This document shows positions 31,990 through 39,873 of a stretch of DNA of 64,000 bases, one piece after another (the first letter of the stretch is position 1; every line of letters begins with the position of its first letter). The stretch covers positions 248,001 to 312,000 of the forward strand of contig NZ_FOGI01000004.1 in assembly GCF_900111175.1 (NCBI RefSeq). The letters are read 5' to 3'. The position numbers and the translations under genes were made by a program. The stretch is from Actinokineospora terrae (GTDB lineage: Bacteria > Actinomycetota > Actinomycetes > Mycobacteriales > Pseudonocardiaceae). The notes beneath the pieces are model-generated. The model did no database searches and had not been told where the DNA came from. It saw only the letters and a program-made list of their open reading frames with translations.

Positions 31990-32705
31990 CAGACCGCCAC
32001 CCCCGCCCGGTCGGGCACCAGCAGGCCGTCGCGCAGCCGCACCACCCGGCCCATCCGGTTGGCGTGGGCGTGGTCGTGGGTGACCAGGATCAGCCCGCAG
32101 CCGCGGTCGGTCGCCGCGTGCAGCACGTCGATGACCAGCGCGCCGGTCTCGGTGTCCAGCGCGCCGGTCGGCTCGTCGGCCAGCAGGATCCGCGGTTGGC
32201 GCACCAGCGCCCTGGCGATGGCGACCCGCTGCTGCTCGCCGCCGGAGAGCCGGGCTGGGCGGTGCTTGGCCAGGTGCGCGATGCCGACCTGCTCCAGCGC
32301 CGCCAGCACCCGGGCCCTGCGCTTGCGGCGGGCCAGCCAGCCCTGGCCGTTGACCAGCGCCATCGCCACGTTCTGCGCCGCGGTGAGGTGCTTGAGCAGG
32401 AAGAACCGCTGGAACACGAACCCGAACTCCTGGCTGCGCAGCCGGGCGGCGCGGCGCTCGGGGACGCGGGTGATGTCGGCGCCGTGCAGCAGGTACTGGC
32501 CGCCGTCCGGGCGGTCGAACAGGCCGATGAGGCTGAGCAGCGTGCTCTTGCCGGACCCGGAGCGGCCCAGGATCGCCACGCTCTCCCCGGCCCGCACGGT
32601 CAGGTCCACACCGGAGAGGATGGGCCGCGGCTCGCCCTGGCCCTTGAGGGTCTTGGTGACGCCGTTGAGCTGGATCAGCGGCTGCTGGATCGGGGTGACG
32701 GTCAT
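31989..32705 (-). CDS. MacB-type ABC transporter ATP-binding protein
   Basis: A 238-residue ATPase. Walker A is GRSGSGKSTLLSLIG, the Q-loop lies in FGFVFQRFFLLKHLTA, the signature is LSGGEQQRVAIARAL, Walker B is ILLADEPTGALD, and the switch His is in LILVTHDHAHANRMG. These are LolD/MacB-subfamily patterns. The ATG start gives TVTPIQQPLIQLNGVTKTLKG, and it overlaps the stop of the adaptor gene by 4 nt. Downstream it overlaps the permease start. The three-gene operon adaptor-ATPase-permease suggests an export pump. Confidence 0.95.
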   Translation of the reverse strand: MTVTPIQQPLIQLNGVTKTLKGQGEPRPILSGVDLTVRAGESVAILGRSGSGKSTLLSLIGLFDRPDGGQYLLHGADITRVPERRAARLRSQEFGFVFQRFFLLKHLTAAQNVAMALVNGQGWLARRKRRARVLAALEQVGIAHLAKHRPARLSGGEQQRVAIARALVRQPRILLADEPTGALDTETGALVIDVLHAATDRGCGLILVTHDHAHANRMGRVVRLRDGLLVPDRAGVAV

Positions 32706-33703
32706 TTGCCCGCTGTCCCGTCCTGCGGCGCGGGCAGGTCGGGACCGGGCAGGGCGAGGGTCTCGGTGCCGGTGAGCCCGGACCTGATCTCCACGACGTC
32801 GCCGTCGGTGCCGCCGAGCACGACGTCCTTGGTCTGCCGGGTGCCGTTGGCGTCGAGCACGTCGACCTTGCCCGCGCCCTGCTGGCCCGCCACGGCCTCG
32901 ACCGGGGCGACCAGCACCTGCTTGGCCTGGGCGGTGATCACCTCGAGGGTGGCCTCGGCGCCGTTGATCAGCTTGATGCCCGCGGGCGGCACGCACACCA
33001 GGCGCATGCCGGTCGACTCGGACGGGGTGCGCGAGTCCTGCTCCGGCTGCGGCGCGGGCGCCTGGACCGGGGGCGCCTCGACGGGCGCGCCGGGTACCGG
33101 TGCGGCGGGCGCGGGTGGGGCGGGCGGGTCGGGGATGGTGCCGGGCGGGAGCGCGGCGGTGGTGCCGAGCACGGCGCAGTCGAACGGCCCGGGGCCGCTC
33201 TTGATCTGCCCGCGCACCGCGCCGAGGCCCTCGGCCAGTGCGTAGGCCTGCGCGCCGTCGATGTCGGCGACGAGTGCGTAGCCGCCGAACTTCGCGGACA
33301 CCACGGGCATCCCGGCGGTGACGGTGGCCTTGTCGTCGACCAGCCTGCCCGCGAAGGTCGAGCCCGCGGGCACCTCGATGTGGGTGGGCTTGCCCGCCGC
33401 CCACACCGCGCCGACCCGGGTCGGCTTGGTCGGCGTGCCCTTCTTGTCGTCCTTGACCTCCAGGTAGCGCACCTGGCCGTCGACCGGCGCCACCAGGCCG
33501 TAGACCGGGTTGAGCGCGACCTTGCCCTTGAGGCTCACCTTGGTGGTGAGGTCCTTGCGGGTCAGCGTCGCGGTGGTCATCGTGGTGCCGCGCTCGGCGA
33601 GGCCGGGCACCGGTGGGCCCGCCGACGAGGTCGAGCACCCGGCGACGACGGTTGTCGCGACGAGTGCGGTGATGATGAGCCGAAAGTTCACCGGTACCCC
33701 CAT
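32702..33703 (-). CDS. Lipoprotein adaptor of the MacAB-like exporter
   Basis: The 333-residue protein has a lipoprotein signal (FRLIITALVATTVVAGC; lipobox VAGC at about residue 22) and a barrel-sandwich-like region: TATLTRKDLTTKVSLKGKVALNPVYGLVAPVDGQVRYLEV, typical of membrane-fusion proteins. A Pro/Ala-rich linker with PAPPAPAAPVPGAPVEAPPVQ follows, then a further beta domain ending in DVLDANGTRQTKDVVLGGTDGDVVEIRSGLTGTETL, which resembles the distal adaptor domain. No coiled-coil hairpin is evident, as is usual in Gram-positives without an outer channel. It is first in the operon with the ATPase and permease. Confidence 0.85.
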   Translation of the reverse strand: MGVPVNFRLIITALVATTVVAGCSTSSAGPPVPGLAERGTTMTTATLTRKDLTTKVSLKGKVALNPVYGLVAPVDGQVRYLEVKDDKKGTPTKPTRVGAVWAAGKPTHIEVPAGSTFAGRLVDDKATVTAGMPVVSAKFGGYALVADIDGAQAYALAEGLGAVRGQIKSGPGPFDCAVLGTTAALPPGTIPDPPAPPAPAAPVPGAPVEAPPVQAPAPQPEQDSRTPSESTGMRLVCVPPAGIKLINGAEATLEVITAQAKQVLVAPVEAVAGQQGAGKVDVLDANGTRQTKDVVLGGTDGDVVEIRSGLTGTETLALPGPDLPAPQDGTAGK

Positions 33704-33735
33704 ATCCCCAAGTTCGTGAACCGGTACGCGACCGG

Positions 33736-33741
33736 ACTATA
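33736..33741 (-). promoter_or_regulatory. Probable -10 box of the exporter operon
   Basis: TATAGT on the minus strand lies 33 bp upstream of the adaptor ATG. No good -35 box was found at the expected distance, so the call rests on the -10 match and on location. Confidence 0.4.
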
Positions 33742-33894
33742 CACACGATGAATAGTGGTGTCCCCGGCCAGTACCCACAGGAGTTTCACGCACCGCTACG
33801 GGGAAAAGACGCCAGATCAGCGCGCGGGGTTGCCCGATGTGCGAAGGTCCGGCCGATCGGCCGACCCGGGTGGCCGAACGGCCGAGGGAGCATT

Positions 33895-33977
33895 CAGCGA
33901 CCGGTCGGCGACACTGGGCAGCGACCGGTCAACCACACCGTCAGTGGTGCCGATCAGCGGCGCTTGTCAGCGACCGG
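33895..33977 (-). repeat. CAGCGACCGG direct repeats
   Basis: CAGCGACCGG occurs three times, at 33895, 33919 and 33968, downstream of and overlapping the end of the response-regulator gene. Nearby lie GGCCGATCGGCC and GGCCGAACGGCC. The 263-bp spacer holds no gene. Function unknown; the repeats could be regulator sites or remnants of local duplication. Confidence 0.5.
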
Positions 33978-34611
33978 CCGGGGACACCAGGCCGGTGCGC
34001 ACCGCGTAGAGGGCGGCCTGGGTGCGGTCGTGCAGACCCAGCTTGCCCAGGATCGCGGTCATGTGCGACTTCACCGTCTTCTCCGACAGCGTGAGTTCGC
34101 GGGCGATCTGCCGGTTCGAGTTCCCTTGCGCTACCTGGGCGAGGACCTCGCGCTCGCGCGCGGTCAGCGTGGCACCGCCCGGGCGCGTGTCGCCCTCGGC
34201 GAGCAGCCGCGCCACATCGGGGTGCAGCAACACATGGCCCGCGTGCACTGACCTGACGGCGGCGGCCAGCGCCAACGGGTCGACATCCTTGTAGACGTAA
34301 CCCGCGGCGCCCGCGCGCACGGCGGGGACTATGCCCACCGGCTCGGTGAAGCTCGTGATGACAAGAACCCGCGCTTTGTTGCCCGCCTCGCGCAGGGCGT
34401 TGAGCGCGTAGACGCCGTCGGTACCGGGCATGCGCAGGTCCAGCAGCACCACGTCCGGCAGCAGCGACTCGGCCGCGGCGACGCAGGACGCGCCGTCGGC
34501 GGCCTCGCCGACGACGGTGATGTCGTCCTGCAGGTCCAGGAAGGTGCGCAACCCCTGGCGCACCACCGGGTGGTCGTCGACGACGAGCACCCGGATCACC
34601 TCAGCCGCCAA
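33967..34611 (-). CDS. NarL/LuxR-family response regulator
   Basis: The 214-residue protein has a receiver domain (residues 5-120) with the acidic pocket VVDDHPVV, the phosphorylated Asp58 in [10 protein letters not shown] and the conserved Lys in GYVYKDVDP. The C-terminal LuxR-type HTH is [44 protein letters not shown]. The TTG start has GGAGG 6 nt upstream and the gene overlaps the kinase stop by 11 nt, so translation is coupled. The partner kinase is directly upstream. Targets are unknown; the divergent SDR/QueA-like genes and the exporter operon are neighbours worth testing. Confidence 0.92.
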   Translation of the reverse strand: MAAEVIRVLVVDDHPVVRQGLRTFLDLQDDITVVGEAADGASCVAAAESLLPDVVLLDLRMPGTDGVYALNALREAGNKARVLVITSFTEPVGIVPAVRAGAAGYVYKDVDPLALAAAVRSVHAGHVLLHPDVARLLAEGDTRPGGATLTAREREVLAQVAQGNSNRQIARELTLSEKTVKSHMTAILGKLGLHDRTQAALYAVRTGLVSPAGR

Positions 34612-35728
34612 CGGGCACCTCCAGCCGTACCGTCGTCCCCCCGGGACTGGTCGAGGTGACCCGGAGCCTGCCGCCCGCGGTGCGCGCCCGCTCCCGCATC
34701 GAGGTCAGCCCGAGCCTGCGGTCCCGGCTGCCCTCGGCGTCGAACCCCACGCCGTCGTCGCTGACCTCCAACACCACCGACTCGGAGTGGAACCGCAGGT
34801 CCACGTTGATGCGGTGGGCGCGCGCGTGCCGCAACGCGTTGTGCAGCGCCTCTTGCAGCACCCGGTACACCGCTTCTTCCCGCGTCGTGGTCAGTCGGGG
34901 GACGTCGCCACCCCGGTAGACGATGTCCACTCCGTGCACGCGGTTGAGCAACTCGGCCTGCTTGCTGATGGCGCTGTCGAGCCCGTCGCCCGCGAGGTCG
35001 GGCGGGCGCAGTCCCACGACCGCGGCGCGCAGTTCGTCGCTGACCTCCCCGGCCAGCGCGCGCACCAGGTCCAGTTGGACCGCCGCGCGCGCGGAGTCGC
35101 GACCGGCCAGCGCGGCCGCCGACTCCGCGGCCAGCCGCAGGCTGAACAGCTTCTGCGTCACGGCGTCGTGCAGCTCCCTGGCGATCCTGGTGCGCTCCTG
35201 CACCATGGACAGCTCCCTGGCCCGCTCGTGCAGCCGCGCGTTGACGATCGCGATGGCCGCGTGCGCCGCCAGCAGCGCCAGCAGTTCCTCGTCCTGCTCG
35301 GTGAACCCGCCCGCGGCGGTCTTGTTGGCCACGAAGATCTCGCCGATGATCTCGTCCCCGTCGGCGATGGGCACGCCGAGGAAGTCGGTGAGCTCGGGGT
35401 GCGCCGCGGGCCACCACTCGAACCGGGGGTGGGCGCGGATGTCGTCGAGCCGGACCGGGTTCGGCTCGTGCAGCAGCACCCCGAGCAGACCGTGCTGGCG
35501 CGGTACCGGGCCGATCGCGGCCCACTGCTCGTCGGTGACGCCGTCGGCGAGGAACTCGGCGAAGCCGCCCGCCTCGTCCGGCACGCCGAGCGCGGCGTAG
35601 CGGGCGCCGACGAGCCTGCGCGCGGAAGTGAGGATCGTGCGCAGGACGTCGCGCACCGACAGGTGTGTCGCGACCGCCAGCACGGCGGCGCTGACGGCGC
35701 GCAGTTCGTTCCTCCCGATCCCGGTCAC
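34601..35728 (-). CDS. GAF-domain sensor histidine kinase
   Basis: A cytoplasmic 375-residue kinase without membrane helices. A single GAF domain spans about residues 25-165 ([28 protein letters not shown] through [30 protein letters not shown]). The HisKA_3 box with the phosphorylated His is [22 protein letters not shown], and the ATPase domain shows [18 protein letters not shown] and [10 protein letters not shown]. It is similar in layout to DevS/NreB-like kinases, but the GAF lacks an obvious heme-ligand motif. The GTG start is preferred from a typical N-terminus [19 protein letters not shown]. It faces the divergent SDR gene across 169 bp. Confidence 0.92.
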   Translation of the reverse strand: MTGIGRNELRAVSAAVLAVATHLSVRDVLRTILTSARRLVGARYAALGVPDEAGGFAEFLADGVTDEQWAAIGPVPRQHGLLGVLLHEPNPVRLDDIRAHPRFEWWPAAHPELTDFLGVPIADGDEIIGEIFVANKTAAGGFTEQDEELLALLAAHAAIAIVNARLHERARELSMVQERTRIARELHDAVTQKLFSLRLAAESAAALAGRDSARAAVQLDLVRALAGEVSDELRAAVVGLRPPDLAGDGLDSAISKQAELLNRVHGVDIVYRGGDVPRLTTTREEAVYRVLQEALHNALRHARAHRINVDLRFHSESVVLEVSDDGVGFDAEGSRDRRLGLTSMRERARTAGGRLRVTSTSPGGTTVRLEVPVGG

Positions 35729-35764
35729 GGGTCCACGGTACCGAGGCGGACCGACGAAACCGCT

Positions 35765-35776
35765 GGTCCTAGGACC
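35765..35776. promoter_or_regulatory. Palindromic operator candidate
   Basis: A perfect 12-bp palindrome GGTCCTAGGACC lies 37 bp upstream of the kinase start, followed by AAAGTCGGAGGGAAGTCCC. The arrangement suggests a binding site for the cognate NarL-type regulator in the divergent kinase/SDR promoter region. A TAACGT near 35831 could be the -10 of a plus-strand transcript. Confidence 0.4.
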
Positions 35777-35897
35777 AAAGTCGGAGGGAAGTCCCGCCTC
35801 GGGTCCGATGGCACGGCCCGCGGCGGTGCCTAACGTCGATGGCAGTCGTTTCGTGTGCGGGGAAAGCCCGGCGCACGGGGAGGAATGGGGGAAGGCA

Positions 35898-36611
35898 ATG
35901 CGGGAAGCGGATGCGGCAGGGGACGGCGTGCGCCGGGTGGCCATCGTCACTGGTGCCTCGCGGGGGTTGGGGCACGCGGTCGCCGCCGGGCTCGCCGGGG
36001 CCGGGTGGGACCTGGTGCTCGACGCCAGGGGCGCCGACGAGCTGGTGGCGGCAGCGGCGGCGCTGCCCGGTCGGGTCGAGGCGATCCCCGGCGACATCAC
36101 CGACGCCGACCACCGGGAGGACCTGGTCGCCGCCGCCGACGCGCTCGGCGGCGCCACCCTGCTGGTCAACAACGCGGGCGCGCTGGGCCCGAGCCCACTG
36201 CCCGGCCTCGCGGAGTACCCGCTCGACGGGTTGCGCGAGGTGTTCGAGGCCAATGTGGTCGCCTTGCTCGGCCTCACCCAGGTAGCGCTACCGGGGCTGC
36301 GCAGGCGAGGCGGCGCGATCCTCAACATCACCTCGGACGCCGCCGTCGCGCACTACGAGGGCTGGGGCGGTTACGGCGCCTCGAAAGCGGCGGTGGACCT
36401 GCTCAGCGGCGTCCTGTCCGTCGAGGAACCCGCGATCCACGTGTGGTGGGCCGACCCCGGCGACCTCCGCACCCGGATGCACCAGGACGCCTTCCCCGGC
36501 GAGGACATCAGCGACCGCCCCGCCCCGGACACCATCGTCCCCGCCGTGCTGCACGTGGTGTCCACCCGCCCGCGCTCCGGCCGGATCCGCCTGCCGGAGG
36601 TGGCCCTGTGA
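35898..36611 (+). CDS. Short-chain dehydrogenase/reductase
   Basis: A 237-residue SDR. The cofactor motif is VTGASRGLGHAVAAGLAGAGWDLVLDARG near residues 19-24 onward, LLVNNAGALGPSP follows, and the catalytic Tyr-Lys pair is in GGYGASKAAVDLL, preceded by a Ser in ILNITSDAAVAH. The substrate is unknown. The ATG is preceded by GAAGG. The stop overlaps the start of the QueA-like gene as GTGA, so the two are coupled. The palindrome GGTAGCGCTACC at 36281 lies in frame, read as VALP with rare GTA and CTA codons. Confidence 0.9.
   Translation: MREADAAGDGVRRVAIVTGASRGLGHAVAAGLAGAGWDLVLDARGADELVAAAAALPGRVEAIPGDITDADHREDLVAAADALGGATLLVNNAGALGPSPLPGLAEYPLDGLREVFEANVVALLGLTQVALPGLRRRGGAILNITSDAAVAHYEGWGGYGASKAAVDLLSGVLSVEEPAIHVWWADPGDLRTRMHQDAFPGEDISDRPAPDTIVPAVLHVVSTRPRSGRIRLPEVAL
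36281..36292. repeat. GGTAG-N2-CTACC palindrome inside a gene
   Basis: The perfect palindrome GGTAGCGCTACC lies in the SDR gene, with Val and Leu encoded by GTA and CTA, rare codons elsewhere in this gene. Confidence 0.85.
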
Positions 36612-37612
36612 CCACCGACCTGACCCTGCCCGCGGGCCTGGACGCCCACGAACCCCCCGAGGCCCGCGGCCTCGCCCGCGACGGCGTCCGCCTCCTGGTG
36701 AGCGACGGCGGCGAACTCAGCCACCACCGGTTCAGCGACCTGCCCTCGGTGTTGCGCGCGGGAGATGTGTTGGTGGTCAACACCTCCGGCACGTTACCCG
36801 CGTCCGTGGCGGTGGTCGGCGGTTCGCTGCGCGTGCACCTGTCCACGGAGAACGCCGACGGAACGTGGTTACTGGAACTGCGCTCGGGAACCCAGCCGTA
36901 TCCGTTCGGTGCCGCAGGCGATCGCTTGCCTTTGGTCGGCGGCGCATCTGTCCTGTTGCGGGGGCGATACTCGCGGAACCGGCTGTGGGAGGCGACCATC
37001 GACCCGGGGCCCTTCGCGACCGTGCAGGCTTACCTGGCGGCGGTGGGGGAACCGATTCGGTATGGGTACGTGCCGCACTCGTGGCCACTGCGGTATTACC
37101 AGACGGTGTTCGGTGTGGACCCCGGTAGCGCTGAGATGCCTAGTGCGGGTCGGCCGTTCACTGATCGATTGGTGACCCGGCTGGTGGCGGCGGGGGTGCA
37201 GTTCGCGCCGGTTTTGTTGCACACGGGAGTGGCGTCGCCGGAGGCGCATGAGCGGCCTTATCCCGAGTGGTTCCGGGTTTCCGCTGAGACCGCGCGGATG
37301 GTGAACGCCGCGAAGGCTGATGGGCGGCGGGTGATCGCGGTGGGGACTACGGCGGTGCGGGCGGTGGAGTCGGCTGTTCGGGATGGGGTGGTGCGGGAGG
37401 CCTGTGGGTGGACGGAGTTGGTGGTGACGCCGGAGCGCGGGGTGGCTGTGGTGGACGGGTTGTTGACGGGGTTTCACGAGGCTTCGGCGTCGCATGTGGA
37501 CATGTTGGTGGCGGTGGCGGGGAGGGGGGTGGTTGAGCGGTGTTACGCGGAAGCGGTGGGGGGAGGGTATTTGTGGCATGAGTTTGGGGATGTGAATTTG
37601 TTGGTGCGGTGA
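36608..37612 (+). CDS. QueA-like S-adenosylmethionine:tRNA ribosyltransferase-isomerase
   Basis: The 334-residue protein resembles QueA, which transfers ribose from SAM to 7-aminomethyl-7-deazaguanine in tRNA. Family segments are DVLVVNTSGTLPASV, YGYVPHSWPLRYYQTVF, SAGRPFTDRLVTRLVAAGVQFAPVLLHTGVASPE and VIAVGTTAVRAVES, ending in YLWHEFGDVNLLVR. No tgt or queCDEF genes are near and its partner is an SDR, so a different SAM-derived transfer may be its role. TTA codons occur at residues 63 and 88. From about 37100 onward the codons switch to G-ending and T-containing forms, unlike the C-rich first half. The GTG start overlaps the SDR stop. Confidence 0.8.
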   Translation: MTTDLTLPAGLDAHEPPEARGLARDGVRLLVSDGGELSHHRFSDLPSVLRAGDVLVVNTSGTLPASVAVVGGSLRVHLSTENADGTWLLELRSGTQPYPFGAAGDRLPLVGGASVLLRGRYSRNRLWEATIDPGPFATVQAYLAAVGEPIRYGYVPHSWPLRYYQTVFGVDPGSAEMPSAGRPFTDRLVTRLVAAGVQFAPVLLHTGVASPEAHERPYPEWFRVSAETARMVNAAKADGRRVIAVGTTAVRAVESAVRDGVVREACGWTELVVTPERGVAVVDGLLTGFHEASASHVDMLVAVAGRGVVERCYAEAVGGGYLWHEFGDVNLLVR

Positions 37613-37699
37613 GGGGTGGGCGGCTCTCGGTCTCGCCTGCGGCGTCGACGGTTGACGGCTCGCCTTCGGCATTGCGTGGGGGCGCGATTTAAGCGACAA

Positions 37700-37843
37700 G
37701 CTCGATGCGGCGAACTTGTTTTGCGCGGGCCCCTACGACACCCGGGCAGAACCACAAAGCAGGGGCCCACAAGCAGGCCCTGCCACGGTGAGCGACGCTA
37801 CGAGTGCCGTCCCCCCACACAAAACAAGTCCACCCCATCGAGC
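37700..37843. repeat. 144-bp element with imperfect terminal inverted repeats
   Basis: The left end GCTCGATG-N6-ACTTGTTTTG and the right end CAAAACAAGT-N6-CATCGAGC are exact inverted copies with identical 6-nt spacing, and similarity continues for several bases beyond. The 80-90 bp interior has no gene. A short non-autonomous mobile element or a long hairpin is possible; no target-site duplication is obvious. Confidence 0.6.
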
Positions 37844-37878
37844 CGGCCTGGCACCAGCGACTCCGAGGAGCGCTTGTC

Positions 37879-37980
37879 GGCCAACGTCGTTTGGGGGCGC
37901 GTGTGGGCCAACGTTGTTCAGGGGCGCGTTGGGCCAACGTCTGTGAGGGCCGGGTGGGGGCCAACGTTGTGGGGGCGTTA
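37879..37980 (+). repeat. Tandem GGCCAACGT repeats, ~27-bp period
   Basis: GGCCAACGT occurs at 37879, 37906, 37932 and 37959, spaced 27, 26 and 27 bp. Between them are G-rich stretches such as GGGGGCGCGTGT. The array lies in the 401-bp gene-free gap between the convergent QueA-like and fadD genes, next to the inverted-repeat element. The spacing of about 2.5 helical turns does not place all sites on one DNA face. Confidence 0.75.
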
Positions 37981-38013
37981 GGGACACCGGCGGCGTGGGG
38001 GGTGGGGTGGGGG

Positions 38014-39795
38014 TTAGGGGGCGGTGGCCAGGTTGACGGTGTCGGGGGTGGGGGTTTCGGCGTAGAGGTTGGTGATGGTTTGGGCGTACTTCTCTGAGAT
38101 GGGTTTGCGGCGGAGTTTGAGGGTGGGGGTCAGTTCGTCGCCGCCGGGGGGCCAGTAGGTGGGGAGGATGTGGAAGCGCTTGACCTGTTCCACGCGGGAG
38201 AGCTTGGTGTTGGCCGCGCGGATGGCGGCGGTGACGAGGGTGCGGATGGGCGGGGCGGCGGCCAGGGCGTCGGGGGTGGTGGGGAGGTTGTGGGTGGCGG
38301 CGAGGGTGGCGGCGGCGTCCGGGTCCAGGACTATCAGGGCGCAGATGTAGGGGCGGTTGTCGCCGATGGCCACTACCTGGCTGATGGCGGGGGTGGCCGC
38401 CTTGATGGCGTTCTCGATGTAGGTGGGCGACATGTTCTTGCCCGAGGAGGTGATGATGAGTTCCTTCTTGCGGTCCACGATGGACACGAACCCGTCGTCG
38501 TCGATCACGCCGAGGTCGCCGGTGTGCACCCAGCCGTCCGGGTCGATGGTGGCGGCGGTGCGGATCGGGTCGCCGCGGTAGCGGAGCATGACCGAGGCGC
38601 CGCGGATGAGGAGTTCGCCGTCGTCGGCGAGGCGGACCTCGGTGCCGTGCACGGGGGTGCCGACGGTGCCGATCTTGTTGTGGCCGACCCGGCCGGAGGT
38701 GCCCAGGCCCGCGGTCTCGGACATGCCCCAGATCTCGTACACCGGGATGCCGATGGCCCAGAAGAACTCCAGCGTCTCCACCGGGATCGCGGCCGCGCCG
38801 GACGCCGGGACCTTGACCTCGTCCAAGCCGAGGCGGGCCCGCAACCGGCGCAGCACCACCCGGTCCGCGACGGCGTGGCAGCCCGCCAGGTACCAGGACC
38901 GCGGCCGCCGCAGGTGCCGCCGCGCCACGTCCAGCGACCAGGCGGCGACCGCGCGCTTGAGCCGGTGCGGCTCGGCGGCGACGGCGGACTCGATGGCCAG
39001 CTGGAACTTCTGCCACACCCTGGGCACCGCGAAGAACAGGTGCGGCCGCGCGTCCGGCAACGCGGTCCCCAGGTTGCGGGCGTCGGCCACCGAGATCACC
39101 TCGGTGCCGAACAGGATCGACGCGTAGTGCGAGGCGACCCGGTCGGCGATGTGCGCCGAGGGCAGGAACGACACCACCCGGTCGCCGGGTAAGAGCTCGA
39201 ACGCCTGCTTGACCGCCGCGGCCACCGCCATGACGTTGGCGTGGGTCAGTTCCACGCCCTTGGGCGGGCCGGTGGTGCCCGAGGTGTAGATGATGGTGGC
39301 GACGTCGTCCGGTTCGACGGCGCGCCACGCGGCGTCGAAGTCGAAGTCCGGTGCCCCGGCCGCCTCCACCACGGCCAGCGACTCGGCGCCCTCGACCGCG
39401 CCGTCCACGCACACCAGCCGCAGCCGCGGCGCCGCGGACCTCAGCACCGGCACGAACGATCGTTCGGTCACCACGATCCTGTTGCCCGCGTTGGCGAACA
39501 CGTGCGTCAACTGGTCCGGCGAACTGGTGTTGTAGACCGAGAAGGGTAAGGCCCCCAGGTGTAAGACGGCGGTGTCGACGAGGTGGAACTCGGGGCGGTT
39601 GGTGAGCATCAACCCCACAGCCTCACCCCGGACTACGCCAAGAGCGGCAAGCCCCGCGGCGATGCTGCGGACCCGCTGCTCGTAGTCGCGCCACGTGTAC
39701 GAGACAACGCCAACGGGTGTGCGCAGGGCTATCTGGGCCGGGTTGATCTGTGCGGTGTCCTGGAAAGCCGCGCACAGGGTCGGGTATTCGTCCAC
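38014..39795 (-). CDS. Long-chain fatty acid-CoA ligase (AMP-forming)
   Basis: The 593-residue enzyme activates fatty acids with ATP to acyl-AMP and then acyl-CoA. Family motifs are IIYTSGTTGPPKGVELTHAN (P-loop), SGAAAIPVETLEFFWAIGIPVYEIWGMSETAG, DGWVHTGDLGVIDDDGFVSIVDRKKELIITSSGKNMSP, and KLRRKPISEKYAQTI near the C-terminus. It resembles the FadD15/FACL group. Several Leu residues use TTA or CTA, including three TTA codons in residues 90-200. The 3' 400 nt are part of a region with G-rich plus strand. Downstream lies a gene-free spacer with repeats. The chain-length preference cannot be read. Confidence 0.94.
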   Translation of the reverse strand: MDEYPTLCAAFQDTAQINPAQIALRTPVGVVSYTWRDYEQRVRSIAAGLAALGVVRGEAVGLMLTNRPEFHLVDTAVLHLGALPFSVYNTSSPDQLTHVFANAGNRIVVTERSFVPVLRSAAPRLRLVCVDGAVEGAESLAVVEAAGAPDFDFDAAWRAVEPDDVATIIYTSGTTGPPKGVELTHANVMAVAAAVKQAFELLPGDRVVSFLPSAHIADRVASHYASILFGTEVISVADARNLGTALPDARPHLFFAVPRVWQKFQLAIESAVAAEPHRLKRAVAAWSLDVARRHLRRPRSWYLAGCHAVADRVVLRRLRARLGLDEVKVPASGAAAIPVETLEFFWAIGIPVYEIWGMSETAGLGTSGRVGHNKIGTVGTPVHGTEVRLADDGELLIRGASVMLRYRGDPIRTAATIDPDGWVHTGDLGVIDDDGFVSIVDRKKELIITSSGKNMSPTYIENAIKAATPAISQVVAIGDNRPYICALIVLDPDAAATLAATHNLPTTPDALAAAPPIRTLVTAAIRAANTKLSRVEQVKRFHILPTYWPPGGDELTPTLKLRRKPISEKYAQTITNLYAETPTPDTVNLATAP

Positions 39796-39873
39796 GGTGA
39801 CCGCCTCTCACCACTGTGTCCTACGACACAGGTGAGCGGATAGTAGGGTCGCCCGCCCTACCTGTCCACAGTC

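Noticed and set aside
37733..39412. Long minus-strand frame across the inverted-repeat element and fadD
   Set aside because: It is in a different frame from fadD and rich in Arg and Gly, the usual antisense shadow of GC-rich coding DNA.
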